A stretch of 64,000 nt of DNA from Neckera pumila. Lineage: Eukaryota > Streptophyta > Bryopsida > Hypnales > Neckeraceae. A program made the translations under genes and the position numbers. The stretch lies in assembly GCA_963969595.1 (NCBI GenBank), contig OZ018408.1:28644108-28708107 (forward strand). The letters are read 5' to 3'. This document shows positions 24,968-38,543 of the stretch, one piece after another; position 1 is the stretch's first letter; each line of letters begins with the position of its first letter. The notes beneath the pieces are model-generated. The model was not told where the DNA came from. It worked only from the letters and a program-made list of their open reading frames with translations, and made no database searches.

Positions 24968-25839
24968 CCCCTAAAGGACCAAATGGTGTTTTTTGGCAAC
25001 GTAGCAATTTTGGGCAAATCACTACAAATGGAGATTTTAATTTTTTTCTTTGAAATTTTCACACAACATTTTTCCGGGGAGTGGCTTTAAGGCCCAGTAA
25101 TTTTCATAACTTTTGACTACATGGTTAAAAAGTTATGGTATGATATGTAGTTTTCATTGCTCGGCGGGTAGTCCAGGTAGCAAAAACTTCTTTAAAAATC
25201 ATTCTTTAAAGAAATAAAAATTTGAAATTGATGATTTTAAGTTTTGGGTAGTTTGCGGATAGTTTTGGAATCTCTACTTTAAAATAAACTTTGAAGTCCT
25301 TTATTTAACTCAATTTTCAATACTTTTGAAAAAAAATAAAAATAGAAGATGTAGATTGATTATCACAACATTACAACCATTGGGATTGGAATTTGTCCAT
25401 TCCATAACTAAATTGTTAACAATATAGTATTTTGAAACATTCTCTATTTCTTTCTACTTACTATTTTTTTCCAATATGTTGTACAATTCCAAATGATTTG
25501 AAAATTTTCTAGTATGTATCCAACTTACCGTGAAGAATGAATCTAGAGAATTACAACCATTTTAAGACATTTTTTTCATACAAATGTGACCTTGTGAAGT
25601 GCAATTGCCCGCTTTTTTGCAAGGGACAAAAAAAGGGGTTTTGTCACTTCAAATGCTAATATCTTGCAATCTACAATGCGGAAGTTTCTGTAATTTTTTC
25701 CACATCTTTTTAAACTAGTTTACTACAATATCCTATGTTACATGTGTCCAAAAATGTATTTTTCTTGCAAAAATTGATACTTTTAGAAATGGCAATTTTG
25801 GACCGTTTTTGGTAAAAACATAGTCAAAACCTTTAGGGG
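24968..25839. mobile_element. TTAA-flanked element, subfamily B, copy 3
   Basis: 872 bp between TTAA at 24964-24967 and 25840-25843. It starts CCCCTAAAGGACCAAATG and ends CCTTTAGGGG. It shares the B body (TTTGAAGTCCTTTATTTAACTC; TACAACCATTGGGATTGG) with copies at 46.7, 47.7, 52.7, 54.8 and 56.3 kb. Non-coding. Confidence 0.88.
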
Positions 25840-25843
25840 TTAA

Positions 25844-26547
25844 TCTAGAATATTCTTCTAGAAGCTTCCCTTTACTACATGTTCATGACATCTAATTATC
25901 AAATTCAATAGAATTAATTAATTAATTTTGAAAATTTAAAAATTATTTTGTATTTGAAAATTTGAAAATTTAAAATCAAACTTTATCATTTTAGATTTAG
26001 AAGTTTAGAAAAACTAAAATTTATAGAGTCTAAAGATTCAAAATCTTAATATTTAAAATTTTATAATTATAAATTTACCACAATTGTCATCAAAAAGGCA
26101 ATGGAGCAAATATTTTAATTTATAGAGTTTTTGAGTCCACTAGTTTATATGTTAAATAATGAATTTTTTTTGAATAATTTTTTATTTTATAATTTACAAA
26201 ATTCATAAATTTGAACAATTCACAAATTCATTAATTCATTTTTGAGGCCTTTGAGGTTCAAGATAACTTTTCATGCCACTTTGCACAACTCAACCCCAAT
26301 CACTTCTTTCTCTTCATCTCATGCCGGTTGTTGACTTTTTTTTTTGTGTCTTGTAGCTTAATCAATAACAAAAAAAATACAAATTACCGTAATACAGTGC
26401 ACATCTACATTCATTTCTTCCCACACACATTTACTGAATACATTTGTTTGAAAGAAGCACACCTTAATCTTGACAGAGATAAATAATTCCAACCACAGTA
26501 TACAATTGAGAGTGGATAATGTATACAATAGGTCAAACATTCATCAC
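25844..26547. other. AT-rich spacer, nothing recognised
   Basis: The sequence is highly AT-rich with repeated AAATTT-type words. No gene or element ends are seen. Confidence 0.5.
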
Positions 26548-26856
26548 ACATTAGATGATATTTGGGGGTCTTGGAGGGCCGTTTCAGGCATGTTTCCTGA
26601 TCTGCCCAGATTCAGTGAACGCTGGTACGGGCGTGTCAGAAAAAAAAAAATTCCCAAAAAAAAAAAAAAAAAAAATTGTATTTTACCAAAATATCATTTT
26701 AAGCAAAAAAATTTTTTTTTTTTTTTTTTCAAAAAATGACGTGGCAATCGCTTGACTACGTCAGCCAATTGCTGCTGCTGCGTTCCCGCAGTCTGGGAAC
26801 GCAGCCCCAGCAGGGAAACTCGAAGCCCTCCAAGACCCCCGAATCTCATCTAATGT
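26548..26856. mobile_element. MITE-like element, 309 bp
   Basis: The ends are inverted repeats of 32-33 bp with two or three mismatches: ACATTAGATGATATTTGGGG on the left and its counterpart ending CATCTAATGT on the right, both containing GGGGGTCTTGGAGGGC. The interior has poly(A) and poly(T) runs and a GC-rich hairpin around GCGTTCCCGCAGTCTGGGAA. No clear target duplication is visible, so the superfamily is uncertain. Confidence 0.75.
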
Positions 26857-28940
26857 TTGCCAAGCTTTGAGGTAAAACATAAAAAAGCATCATGCCATGC
26901 ATATTTGATTTTTTTAAACCAAACTTTGGATTTATTAAATCCAAATTGGTTTAGAAGGATTCCTACGAGGATTCATAAATGATCAATCAACCACCCTAAA
27001 TAAAGGTGATAAAGGTGTCATACACCACTTGATAGTGGAGATGGAGTTGTATGTAGTGTAGTGAACTTGTTTTTGACTCCCTCTCAAAGAATGAATATTT
27101 CCCTTTGGTGTGATTGCTCTAAAAGCATCATCAACGGGGCAGAGTAAAGGGATCACGATTAGGAAATTTGGTGCATAGCACTTCAAATGTAGAAATATAT
27201 TGATCCAATGCAACCACTGGCCTTTGTTTTTGGTTCCAAAATAACAGAAATTCCTTGCTCAACATGGCAAATTTCAGTTTTATATTGAACCTTGGACCTC
27301 CTGCAACAAAGCTATTAAAGCAATGATGGCCACATTTACTCAGTGAAGAGTTGTCAGATTCTGCAAAGGCTATTGGTAGCTTGCTTTGAAAGTGACTCCA
27401 AACTAGTGGTCCAATGGCAATTAGTCAAGCAAGGTTGGACCCTTCAAGGCAAGCACCATATTTACATCTTGCTACAATTGCTCAATATTAAATTAATTCT
27501 TTGAGCCAGTTTCAATGCCTGCATTGATGATATTATAAAGAATAAGATTTATAGCATCATTCATCAGGGGTTTAGATTTATGATACCTCTGAGAGCCTTT
27601 CCACAATACCTTAGCCAATGCATCCACTTCAAATACACAATTAGTGACTCAACCAAGTCATTGAGTTGAGTCTCAAGCTTGATAACCCATGGTGACTTAG
27701 AGAAGTTCTCTACACAATCTTAAAAGCGTTGAAACCCCTTAACCTTATAAAGAAGCGGAGGCCAAAAAGTGGTTGATGAATGATAGAAAATTCCTTCTCT
27801 TTAAAACAAGAAGTGCATGTGTTCATCTTTGGAATTTTATGCAAATACAGAAGCTTTGCACAATGGTCTAGATTTGATGATACCTTTAACAAACCCGATA
27901 CAACACCAACAAATACCCCCGGATAGAAAATGGATACTCTCCGGATATAAAGTAGCATAAGCAGTTCTTTCACCCTTTGTATTTTTCATTTGGAAGTGCA
28001 CAAGTACTTTCAAGTTTCTTACTCCATAGTTTTGAACTGGGCTATGGCAGCCTACAAAGCTTTGGCCGCAGCACTATTGCAATCTATCACAAGATCGTCA
28101 TCGACCGGATTGCGTTCTATATCGTTACCTTCTTCGTCTAGGGAGCGTTGGTTATTATGCAAAGAGAGAAAAGAGATGGCACAGAGATAGGAGGGGTCTT
28201 TCCTTGCCAGGAACTATTGTGATTATTTTATGATAAATCCTAAACCCCAATAGTTCCATTGGTAGTCAATCAGTGATTGAGGTCATTCTCATCCGCTTGA
28301 AGAATTTGTTTTGGCTTTTCAAATGTAGCTCCCTATGCAATGCTATGTAACATCCTCTACTTTGAAAAAAACAAAAGTACTCGTTGGAGGTCAAACTACT
28401 ATGCAAGATTTCCCCTTCCTACACAAAATTCAAAGGATGAACAAGTGCACTTCTATCCTACATAGAAAGATTCTTTGTCATTCCTTGGCCAAAAAACAGC
28501 CACGGTGTAGTTTAAGGGTTAAAAGGACGCTGTGGCAATGTAACACATCCCCAAAGATCATTCAATGATTTTGACCGTGAGCAACAACTAGTGTCCATTT
28601 CTGAGCATACAGAGAACAGAGTTCCTGATACAGACTTCCCTGATGACCAAGTATTTATGATCAAGGTGACGCTGCGAACCAAATACCGAGGGAGTGAGCG
28701 AACATTCATCGTTCATACCAAAATGTAATCTCTTGCTTCAGAAGCGATGGTAAGCTCTGCACAGAGCCTGGTAGTAGAAGCCCCATTAAATATGACAGAA
28801 TACACCAAACCCTTCGTAAACTCATAGTTTCTCATACTACAAAATTTTACAGTATTTCACTCATAACATTTAGGATGTTTCTCCAATCTTCAGAGGGCCA
28901 TCTCAGGGTGACAAGGGACTCCTCATATTATATAACCTAT
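26857..28940. other. Intergenic, 3' flank of the cysteine synthase gene
   Basis: I see no supported gene. Segments at 27.78-27.86 kb and 28.39-28.50 kb are inverted relatives of each other (AATTCAAAGGATGAACAAGTG and its diverged complement). They also resemble a block in the tandem duplication (43.3 and 52.4 kb), so this is repeat-derived DNA. The last 200-300 bp before 28941 probably hold the 3' UTR of the gene. Confidence 0.45.
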
Positions 28941-31900
28941 CTAAGCCTCTGGCGTCATCCCCTCAGCCTCTTCCCGGATGGATTGGAACAGCACTGATGA
29001 CAGATACCTTTCTCCAAAGCTGGGAAGAATCACCTGCACAAGGAACCAACAATTACAGAAGGTGCTCGTCAATTGATAAAGAACAATCATACCGTATTTG
29101 AATGCCGTAAGTCAGAAAGTACTCGTCGTTGGAAAAGAACAACCATAACGTTATTGAATGCCGTAAATATCAAAACTCTGGAGAAATTCAGGGAGATTAG
29201 AAGAGTTTCTTACGCAAATTAATTTCCCCTTGTTTTCTGGCCTCTTGGCAACCTCGATAGCCGCAGCAGTCGCAGCTCCTGAGGAAATTCCAACCTAGCA
29301 CTCACCAGAACCAGAGTCATGCAACATACAGGAGTGCATTTACTACTACCCGGAATTACTACCGGGATTACTACCGGGATTTACAATCGATCCTTCACAA
29401 GCCAGAGATACACCATGTATAAAAAAAATGGTAAATACTTGTCATGCCTCTAATACCACAGCCACAAACCCCAAGGCTCAAAAATCATAGATAAGAAAAT
29501 AGATAGCGACATGCAAATCACTGCTCTGAAAAAAGTGATTTGCAAGACGACATCAATTTTCCTATCCAAACTGGATTCCAGAGTATTCCAATAGTAAAAT
29601 GCACTCACCAGCAAACCTTCCTTCAAGGCAAGTTGCTTGGCCATCTCCACGGAATCATTGCTGGATATCTGAAAGTCCAGAAAACCCAGTACAAGCTTAG
29701 AACTGCCTAGAACTGTCAATGCAGATGAGTGACATACTGCATGCCATCAAGTCACCTACTGATTTGGGCCATACTCCAAAAAGACAATTGAAGCATCAAT
29801 GAAGCAGAGAGAAACCTGAATGATTTCGTCAAGAATCTCCACATCCAGAATACCGGGAATGAACCCAGCTCCAATTCCCTGGATCTTGTGAGGCCCTGTC
29901 AAAAGAAATAGATTAAATATTGACTTCAGGAAAGTGACGGCCTTCTCGGCACTTAAAAAACTCAAGTCCATCATTACAATTTAAGAGCAGAGCTAATGGC
30001 CTGAACACACCAGTATGCAGATGCTCTGATCCGGTGCCATACTTTCTACAAGACTGAAGCTAAGCTACTACATCGTGAGAGAATCGACAAACATATTATC
30101 TGCTGCACTAACCATGAATAAATGTTGACTGAAAAGAGGTAACTTGCTAATATGCCCTGTACCTGGCTTGCCTCCTGAAAGAACGCTGCTCTCGGTTGGC
30201 TCCACACCAATGATCTGTACAACAATTCAGTCAGTAATGTCCACAAAAACAGGCGTAGGAAAAATTTGCAGACATCAGAGATATTATTAGAAATGCAGAA
30301 TTTCAAGATGCAACCAGAGACTGAAAATTCAAAACGCTCACTTTAACGTCAGGGTTTTTGCTTTTCAAGTAGCGACCAGCTCCAGTTACAGTTCCACCAG
30401 TTCCAATGCCGGAAACAAGAATGTCAATCTTTCCAGCAGTGTCTTCCCAGATCTCAGGCCCGGTAGTCTCAAAATGCACCTACATAACAGAGAACTGAAT
30501 TAGCACCTCTGAAATCCTTCTAGAGAGCACAAGCTCTTCCTTTGTGGGTTAACGTCATTATGAATAGGAGAAACACCAAAGACTCAAATATAATAACCGC
30601 TATAAGTTGTATGAGATACCTTAGGGTTTGCCGGATTCTCAAATTGTTGCAGCATATAGGAATTGGGAGTCTTATTCACAATTTCTTCAGCCTTTTGGAC
30701 AGCGCCTTTCATTCCCTTCGCGGGGTCGGTAAGAATGAGCTGAGCACCAAAGGCCCTCAACAAGATACGTCGCTCCAAACTCATCGAGGCAGGCATGGTG
30801 AGGGTGAGCTTGTAACCTTTGGCAGCAGCAATGAAAGCCAAACCAATACCAGTATTTCCACTGGTTGGCTCCACAAGGGTACTCTGTTTTTTTAACATAA
30901 CTACGACTTGTTAAGAATATCAATCTGGAATTTAGTTGGAGTACGATGAGAATGCAAGGATTAAAAACTTGCTCAGTACTGTGAGTGTCCCAAGCGTAGC
31001 TAGACTCACCTATAGAAGAGAACCCAGGGAGCTAAATCCAAAAACGCTCCATGATACCAAATAGAATCACTTACAACTGATACATTCTACAAATGCACAA
31101 ATAAAGTAATCCACATAGTAATTACAAATGAAATTCCAACTGCATAAAGCCCGTTACCTTTCCAGGGGTGATTGCACCCTTAGCCTCCGCATCAGCAATC
31201 ATGCTAAACCCAATCCTGCACATTGAGACAAATAAAATGCCTCAGCAATAAACTCACTTCAATGATTACAAAATATCTAAAATTAAACCTACTTCAGATA
31301 ATGAACACCAAAAGCTCCAAATCGCATCAACGGGTTGACTCGTATGTCAAAGTGACGACCAACACTTTCACCAACTTCTCAAGATTGCCTTCTCACCAGT
31401 TAAATCACTAATTTTGCCACTGAGATTAATAGTTACAAACCAGTAGAAATGGCGGTACTACATGCCAATGAACAAAGATTCGCAATCAGACAGTTCAGGG
31501 CCAAGTTTCATCTCACAAGCTTCACACACACAAAAAAAAGAATCTCAAAATCTTCAAATCTTTAGGAAGACTGCATCCACGCTTCACAAACCTACAAGCA
31601 TCCACTCCCAAAGGCTCCTAAGGCTTGCAGACACAAACCTATCCTTGACACTGCAGCAAGGCTCCATGATCTCCAGCTTGGCCGCAATATTCGCGACACA
31701 ACCGTCCACGACAGTGTTAAGGTACACCATTGGTGTTTTCCCAATCAACTGCGAAAAAAGTCACAAGCATGATATTAGCATAGTAGAAATAAGCGGACCA
31801 TCCAATCCAATCCAATTCAACGAAAACCCTCTCCAAACCTCCAAACCTCCAAACCCCCAAACCCCAATTCAATTCAAATCAATTAGGAAAATCCCCACCT

Positions 31901-32192
31901 GCGTGACGTCCTCGGCGATGTTCATCTCCAGATCCTTCTCCGTCTCGAGGATTGTAGACCGGCTTACCACGCTCAATGTCCTCGTCTTCGTCTTCGTCTT
32001 CGTCTTCTTGTTCTCAACCACATGGCGCATTGCGCTGGTCCTTAGGGTAACGCCTGAAATGGCCGAGGAAGAGGATTCCAAGCCCGCGGCCATGTTGAGA
32101 CGGTGAGCCGAAGAGTCGGCGGCAGCCTTGGTCTTGGGCGAGGCGACGCATCCCAGCGCTGTCACATTTGTGACTTGCCGCAGAGCCGCCAT
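28941..32192 (-). CDS. Cysteine synthase, O-acetylserine(thiol)lyase, organelle-type
   Basis: This PLP enzyme makes cysteine from O-acetylserine and sulfide. Ten exons with GT-AG introns in phase: 32192-31899, 31748-31639, 31215-31158, 30883-30620, 30479-30342, 30214-30163, 29895-29816, 29668-29609, 29294-29214 and 29033-28941 (with stop). They total 1230 nt, or 409 residues. Residues 1-90 form a Ser/Ala-rich transit peptide for plastid or mitochondrion. The core starts at [11 protein letters not shown]. The PLP lysine is in CCSVKDR, the substrate loop is PTSGNTGIG, the phosphate loop is [10 protein letters not shown], and [14 protein letters not shown] text at the C-terminus reads [11 protein letters not shown]. 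All key residues are present. The ATG at 32192 is the first one after an upstream in-frame stop. An (AC/AG)-rich hexamer repeat encodes KTKTKTKT in the transit peptide. Intron 4-9 sizes are modest, and no lesion is seen. Confidence 0.95.
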
Positions 32193-34392
32193 CGCTGCTT
32201 GAGAAATTGCAGAGGGAAAGCAAGCCGTGGAATTGCACGAGGTGCAAAAGATTGAGCCAGAGGAAGAACTACTGAAGGCAGGCGCAACTGAAGGCAAGCC
32301 GAAATGCTCAAAGGAAATATGCCGCGGCTGCCGCCTTGCCCGCGCTCAGCTGGTACCCAGGAAGGAGGCGTGCCTTCTCAATCCACGAAGCACAAGCCGA
32401 TGAAGGCTAATTTCCATAGAAGTTACTCTTGAGCAAGGCAAGTACACTTTGTAAAAAAAAGTGCCAGATGTCATCTTCTGATTAATGTGAGGTGACGTGG
32501 ACCATTGAGAATCTGATGTGGAAATTCAACTTTGGTGAAATGATTATGTGGCATAACCATATAGCATGCTATAGAATGTTCTCCAAATAAGCACTTTTAA
32601 GGCCTTTAGAAGGCATTTCATAAGTTCACTATTGCAACCTTGCTTAATAATTGTCCAAATCCTTCACAATAAAATTGGTCACTTTCACATGGGCCATTTA
32701 TTATATTGGATTGATATTGTAGACCTTTTCATTCACTTATAAGTGTATAGATGGCCCTATAAGTAGCATCAAAACTAATGAGTCCCTCAACACTAAGTCT
32801 TTCTTAAAGAAGAAGAGGCATATGAGTCCTTACAACCAATCATATCTAAAAAAATTTACCTCTGTTTGAAACTAGGATTTTTTTCTATTTACACCTACTT
32901 AGCTTCCTGAGATTTCCATCCAATTCATCACAAATCAACTACCTACCTTGAAGAAGCTTTGTGTTAACAAGGGACTTGCATTGCAACTCTTGGTTAGGTG
33001 CATCATACAAAGGACTCTTGTCTTTTCCAAAATTTTGACCTTACAATTGAAGCTCAATATCTTTTTTTTTTTAGTACTTAAGTCTTTATATGAAATTTTG
33101 CACATTTTTACTTTCATCTTTGTACACATATATTATTTCCTTCAATTTCATCAAATTGATCATAACAGAAGGTTGTCATTTGAAGTATCAATTTGGATGA
33201 ATGAGGAGTTATCTGAATGAGCTATCATCTTACACACTCTATTCAATATCCAAAATACAAACTTTAGAGCGCTTAGGAGTTACTATGATTTTTTTCCCAA
33301 CATGTTCAACAATGTTCAAGCATGACCTTCCAAACTTATATTTCCCAACATTGACTTGCAATCTTATGAGGACATTTTTTTTTTTCACTGTAGAACTTTG
33401 TTTTCTTGGCAACGAACCCATTGCATTAAACTGGAAGGATGTTGGTACATTTGTTGCTTTTTATTAGAACTGGTGAAATTTTGCCCAAAATAAAAGTGCT
33501 AAATTTTACGGAGTACTATTGAAGAAAACTCAATGCTAGCAAAAAGAATATATTCAAGGTGAAAATTCAATAATTCATATTTACATCTGCAACATTTTTA
33601 TAAGAAAAAAATTCAGTCGAATTTCAGCTTATCAAAGGGCCGCTATTTCGATTTTCGACGACTGAAATATTACTGAGTAAGTTAATTCTACCAATTTCCA
33701 AAAAAAAATTCTAGTCAGTCGCTATACTAATTTAGAGCCCTGACTAATCGAATAAATCCATACAGCAGTACTCGTAGATTCTCGAAGTTGCGGTAGGCTT
33801 GGATATGCCACGTATCTTAGGTTGTTAGCCAATGGCCGAAGAGGGTTTTCTCAAAATAGGCAGATACGTTGGATGTAGTCATGCAAAGCCATGTGTGTGG
33901 AAAACGTCCTTCGGGAACATTCAGTTGGCTGCCATTTGGAAGCTGAAATAAAGTCATTGTGTCGCCTTACCCCAATTTTTTTTTTTTTTTTTTAAAACAT
34001 CTCAAAAATGTACTCCGTACTGTCATATGTAAGGTATCTTGGAGTCTACCCTCATGCCATTGCTGAAATTTTTCAATTTTTTTCCTACACAAAGGTAAGT
34101 GTAAGAGACAGTGAGGACATTTGAAATTATATTTTTTGGACCAAGTATGAATTAGTTCTGAATTTTTGAAGTGATCAGTCCACAAAGATCTGTAGGCCAC
34201 CTCATGACCAACAAAATTTGAATCCAGTATGGTCATCTTCCTACTTCAATGCAGTCACAATATCTTCAAACATGGAAGACCTAAAAAATCAATCTTTACA
34301 AAGAATTTTACATTGAAAAGTTGGAAGTAAATTTTCAATGGGGTCATTAGGTGTCTATCATGGGCCATTTGACCGCAATGGGATCTTTTACT
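32193..34392. other. Promoter side of cysteine synthase and intergenic DNA
   Basis: The first 200 bp or so (to about 32420) are GC-richer and probably include the promoter and 5' UTR of the cysteine synthase gene. No specific element can be assigned. Beyond that the DNA is AT-rich with short open frames of low complexity and no recognised gene. Confidence 0.4.
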
Positions 34393-34985
34393 ACATTCCC
34401 TCCGTCTTGAAATAAATCCTAGGTTTCCTAGAAATGGCTAGATTAATGCGTGAATTGCTCCTATTTTCAAGGGATTTTATAAATATTGTAGCTTCTACTA
34501 AAAGCCCACTAGGTGTGAAAGAATGGAAATCAACAGTGAAGCAGTGCATGTTGAAAATAGGTGGCAAAAGTGACAAATTTTTTTCCTTTTGAAAACTGCT
34601 CTAGTGGTATTAATTTTGATCATTCTTTGAGCAACATTGATGCAATGATGTCCACTGATGTCCTCTATATTATTCAATTTCGACAATGTCTTGTGATTTA
34701 ACTCAAGAAAATTCTAAACAAAAAATTTGTTGGTAGCAGTAAGTTTCTATATAGTTTTGGAATGAGTTCTTCACCTTTGGTTGGTTAGAAGTTGTGTTTG
34801 ATTCCCTTTGTAGGGATTGAGTTCCTATTTAATTTTTGGAGCATAAAATCTATAGGTTCTTTTGCTTTAGGGTATTCGAATTAGCTTCAATTGTTTTCCA
34901 TCAAGTTATGAAGAGCCACTATCAAATTTAATTTGGAACAAGTATAATTAGAAATCCTGAATTTATTTTAGGATAGGGGGAATAT
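34393..34985. mobile_element. Stowaway-like (Tc1/mariner) element, about 590 bp
   Basis: The left end CATTCCCTCCGTCTTGAAAT and the right end (reverse complement TATTCCCCCTATCCTAAAAT) form inverted repeats that continue through an AATAAATCC/AATAAATTC block. CTCCCTCCGT ends are typical of Stowaway MITEs, and TA is found at the left border. The ends have diverged. Confidence 0.65.
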
Positions 34986-36319
34986 TTATTTTTTGAAGTA
35001 TGTATACAAATACTAATTGCAATTGAGTATAATTGCCATAAATCTCCACCAAGAAATGTCCCATTCATTTTGCAAGGGGGCTATTTCCTATAAGTAATTT
35101 CCTCAGGGCACAAGAAATCGCGTAATTGGTGATTACAGATTTTTCATTCATTGATCACATATTTCATCCATTTCTAGATTGGCATTTACATTGGGCAATT
35201 TCTTTTGTTGTTGAAAATTCTTAAAATGAAAAAGAATTCTCGTTGATTGCCCTCTGTATAATGTGATCAAATTCATTTTTGGAGGGTCTTTTTAGTAACT
35301 AAAAGAAAAGATTTCAACATGCTTCAGTAAAAAAAAAGAGAAAAATCCAATTAGCCTAAATAGTTGGTGTATATGAAGAATTTATTCACCAAAGTTTTCA
35401 TGATTGATTTGGAAGAGAATTGACTCCTTTAGTAGTTTTGCATACATTACTTGGACATCAATGTATGAAAAATTATGAACTTCTGAGGTAAAAAAATAAA
35501 GGAGTATCACAAATTGTGAATACTAGACTTTGTATTTAAGCAATGAACACTTTGTAGTCATAGTCACAATGTCTACATTCTAAACAACAATCTGGAAGTG
35601 AGATTTTTTAGATAGAAGTAGTTTTGAGTGTATTTCTCTTATATTATTTAGAAGATATATTCTCCTATTTAAAAAAAAAATTAAAGACAATGAGCTAGAC
35701 ATAGGAATGTTTCCTATGTGTAAGATTTTGACTATTCAAAGTAAGTCAATTAATGCGAGAGTTTGAATAACGTAAGACCTTCACACACTAATTGAAAGAA
35801 TAATTGATGAATGTAGTTTAACTAGTATGATCATTTAGATGAACTTTAGATTAAATATGGATGAAAGGAAGATGGAAATTGACTCATGATATTTGAGATG
35901 TTATGAAAGCCATCCTATTTTGATATCCTTAAAAATATTATGAACTTCCATATGCAAATTCACATATAGTTGCTTTCATAAATACAATTCATAACTTGTC
36001 ATTGCTAATTGAAAAATTAGATTATTTTCCAACAAATTTTGGACTAATTGAAGTACAAGTAGCACACTTGTGTAAAACTTTTTTCAAAAAATTTAAAATA
36101 ATCTTTTACTTTAAAAAAATTTAATCAAATCTATTAGTAAAAAATACTTTTAATAAAGTAATTTCTTAAAAATTCTTTAGAAATTTTCTAGAAAGAATTT
36201 CATAAACTTTGAATCCTATTAAATAAAATCTTACTAACTAAAATATGACTCCTCATAATTACATTTCCTATATTTCTTTCCAAAAATCTTCCAAAAAATC
36301 AGGATAAATAATATATTTA
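34986..36319. other. AT-rich spacer, nothing recognised
   Basis: No coding region, RNA gene or element end can be supported here. Confidence 0.5.
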
Positions 36320-37095
36320 TAGTGACAAACAAAATTGAGTACAAATTTGAATTGTTTTCATTCAAACAACCATACTACAAGCATCAATGGACAAAGTCCA
36401 AAAGTATATATACAAAAGTTGTAGTGTACAACATCCTAGATGCTACCATGGACGTTTGAAGAAAAAATTACTTGTGATTTGAAAGAAAATCAATTTCAAA
36501 GTTAGCCATGTCTAAAACTCAATTTTGTTCAACATGATTGGAATTACTTTTATCTTTTGTCAATTATTTCTTAGAACTCAAAAAAACATACTGTACCTTT
36601 GCAAATTGGTATGCATTGTTTCAGATTTTTGTACACAAAAATTGAAGGAAATTGACATTTATAGATTTTAAAATATCAATAGTTTGACAAATATGCAATG
36701 ATGTTGGTTCTCACAATATTTCTTTTTTTTTTGGAATGGAGAGCAAATGATAGCCTTAGCCATTGTAAAGAGAGTATAGGTTGTAATACAGACCATTGTT
36801 ACATCTTCATGCCCTGACATTTGAAATATTTGTTGAATAGGGTAATACAATTCAATTTATATTTTACAACTATATAATGCTTTTTTTGGATGGGGTTTTT
36901 TGTTTGAAGACTAGAGTTTATGATGTACGTAATTAACATAACAGATTCCAAAGAAATTTAATTATCATTGTCAATATCATCAAAAAATTGCCAACTGCCA
37001 AAAATTACACTAGCCCTTTATTAAATTGGCAGTTTTTAAATCACAACTAATTTTTTCTTGAAACTTCCATGGTAATGTGTAGTATGTTGCACACT

Positions 37096-37151
<56 letters not shown>

Positions 37152-37244
37152 CATAATATATACTTTTGGACTTTGTCCATTGATAATTATAGTATGGTTG
37201 TTTGAATGAAAACAATTCAAATTGGTATTGAGTTTCGTTTATAT
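36320..37244. mobile_element. Fold-back mariner-like element, diverged relative of 56959-58340
   Basis: The left end TAGTGACAAACAAAATTGAG matches the CAGTGACAGACGAAACC end of the 56959 element. The right end is the diverged inverse. The arms pair over about 200 bp (CATCAATGGACAAAGTCCAA; TACCATGGA.GTTT.AAGAAAAAATTA). A (TA)n tract at about 37098-37145 sits in the right arm. TA flanks the left end. The right terminus is eroded. Confidence 0.7.
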
Positions 37245-37559
37245 ATTTTACACTTCTTAAAAGTTATACAATTTTTTGAAGATTTTTGGAGATTTTTGGA
37301 GATTTTTGGAAAAAATTATAAAAATAAAAAATATTTGGTGGTCATATTTTGTCATAAATATTTCATTCAGTAAAAATTTAAAACTTGTGAAATTCTTACT
37401 ATAAAATCTGAAAAATAATTCTCATTCCACTTATTAGAGAATCTTGAGAAATATTTACACTGTATTAAAAGTTTTCTTTTCTAATAAATTTGATTAAAAT
37501 TTAAGAAATTCAATGTTTTTAAATTAAAAAAACAAATTATTCAACGCAAAGTGTATTAC

Positions 37560-38430
37560 TTGTACAATATTTGGCAACTTTGAATTGTCCACCCTATTTT
37601 GCCATGCAAAAGAAAATTGCATAATATATAATATGATTGACATTTTTTGTCTTGTATAATTATTATTCAATTCTTACGCAATTCCAACCAAGAATTTCAA
37701 ATTTGGATTTTAAAAAATCAAAACTTCATTTTTGGTGAATTATTTCATTTAAAACTCACAATTTTACATGATAATTCATTGAAAAACATTGATGATGAAT
37801 TTTTTGAATTTGATTGTGGCACTATGTAGGAAACATCCATATGCACATCTTTACTTGAATAAGCTTCTCCAAAAAGTTTTAGAATTTCTTCATAAAGGTT
37901 TCAAAAGTTGCGGTGACAATGTCCAAATTTTGAAAAATAGATATTTCTTCATTGTAATTAGATTTTGGCAAAACAACTATAGCTTCGTGGTTAAATGTAC
38001 AAAATTAATAATATTGTGAAGGTCATATAGCAAAATCTAATTACAATGAAGAAATATCCATTTTTCAAAATTTGGACATTGTCACCACAACATTTGAAAC
38101 CTTTGTGAAGAAATTCTAAAACTTTTTGGAGATGCTTATTCAAGTAAATATGTGGGTATGGATGTTTCCTACATAGTGACACAATCAAATTTAAAAAATT
38201 CATCATTAATATTTTTCAATGAATTATTGTGTAAAATCATTAAAATTTAATGAAACAATTCACCAAAAATGGAGTTTTGATTTTATTATACCCAAATTTG
38301 GTCTTCTTGGTTAGAATTGCGTAAGAATTGAATAATAATTATGCAAGACAAAAAATGTTAATCATATGATACACTATGCAATGTTCTTTTGCATGGCAGA
38401 ATAGGGTGGACGGTTGAGTGTTGACAGGTA
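37560..38430. repeat. Fold-back inverted repeat, arms about 400 bp
   Basis: The left arm is about 37560-37970 and the right arm about 38025-38430, joined by a loop of about 55 bp. Shared blocks include TTGGACATTGTCACC, GAAACATCCATA, TTCACCAAAAATG and TGCAAAAGAAAATTGCA-type text. The arms show many substitutions, so this is an old fold-back element. Similar protein-like frames in the two arms are only a consequence of the palindrome. Confidence 0.8.
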
Positions 38431-38543
38431 CTATACAACATGTCCAAACTTTGTTGAAAATCTCTAATTCCTCAATTAGCTATGGTATTATCTAAAAGTG
38501 TATGAATCATTTTGAAAACCAAGTTTATTAGTGCAAGTCAGTG

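Noticed and set aside
27990..28190. Short frame with an Ala/Ser-rich segment near 28.1 kb as a gene
   Set aside because: No start context, splice structure or family match was found on either strand, and the area is repeat-derived.
31462..32106. Plus-strand frame of 214 residues
   Set aside because: It is antisense to exons 1 and 2 of the cysteine synthase gene and has no domain of its own.
37098..37145. (TA)n tract as a possible regulatory or origin site
   Set aside because: It is a plain microsatellite inside a fold-back element.
37789..38206. Two similar protein-like frames in the 37.8-38.2 kb region
   Set aside because: They are the two arms of one inverted repeat read on opposite strands, so their similarity is not evidence of coding.
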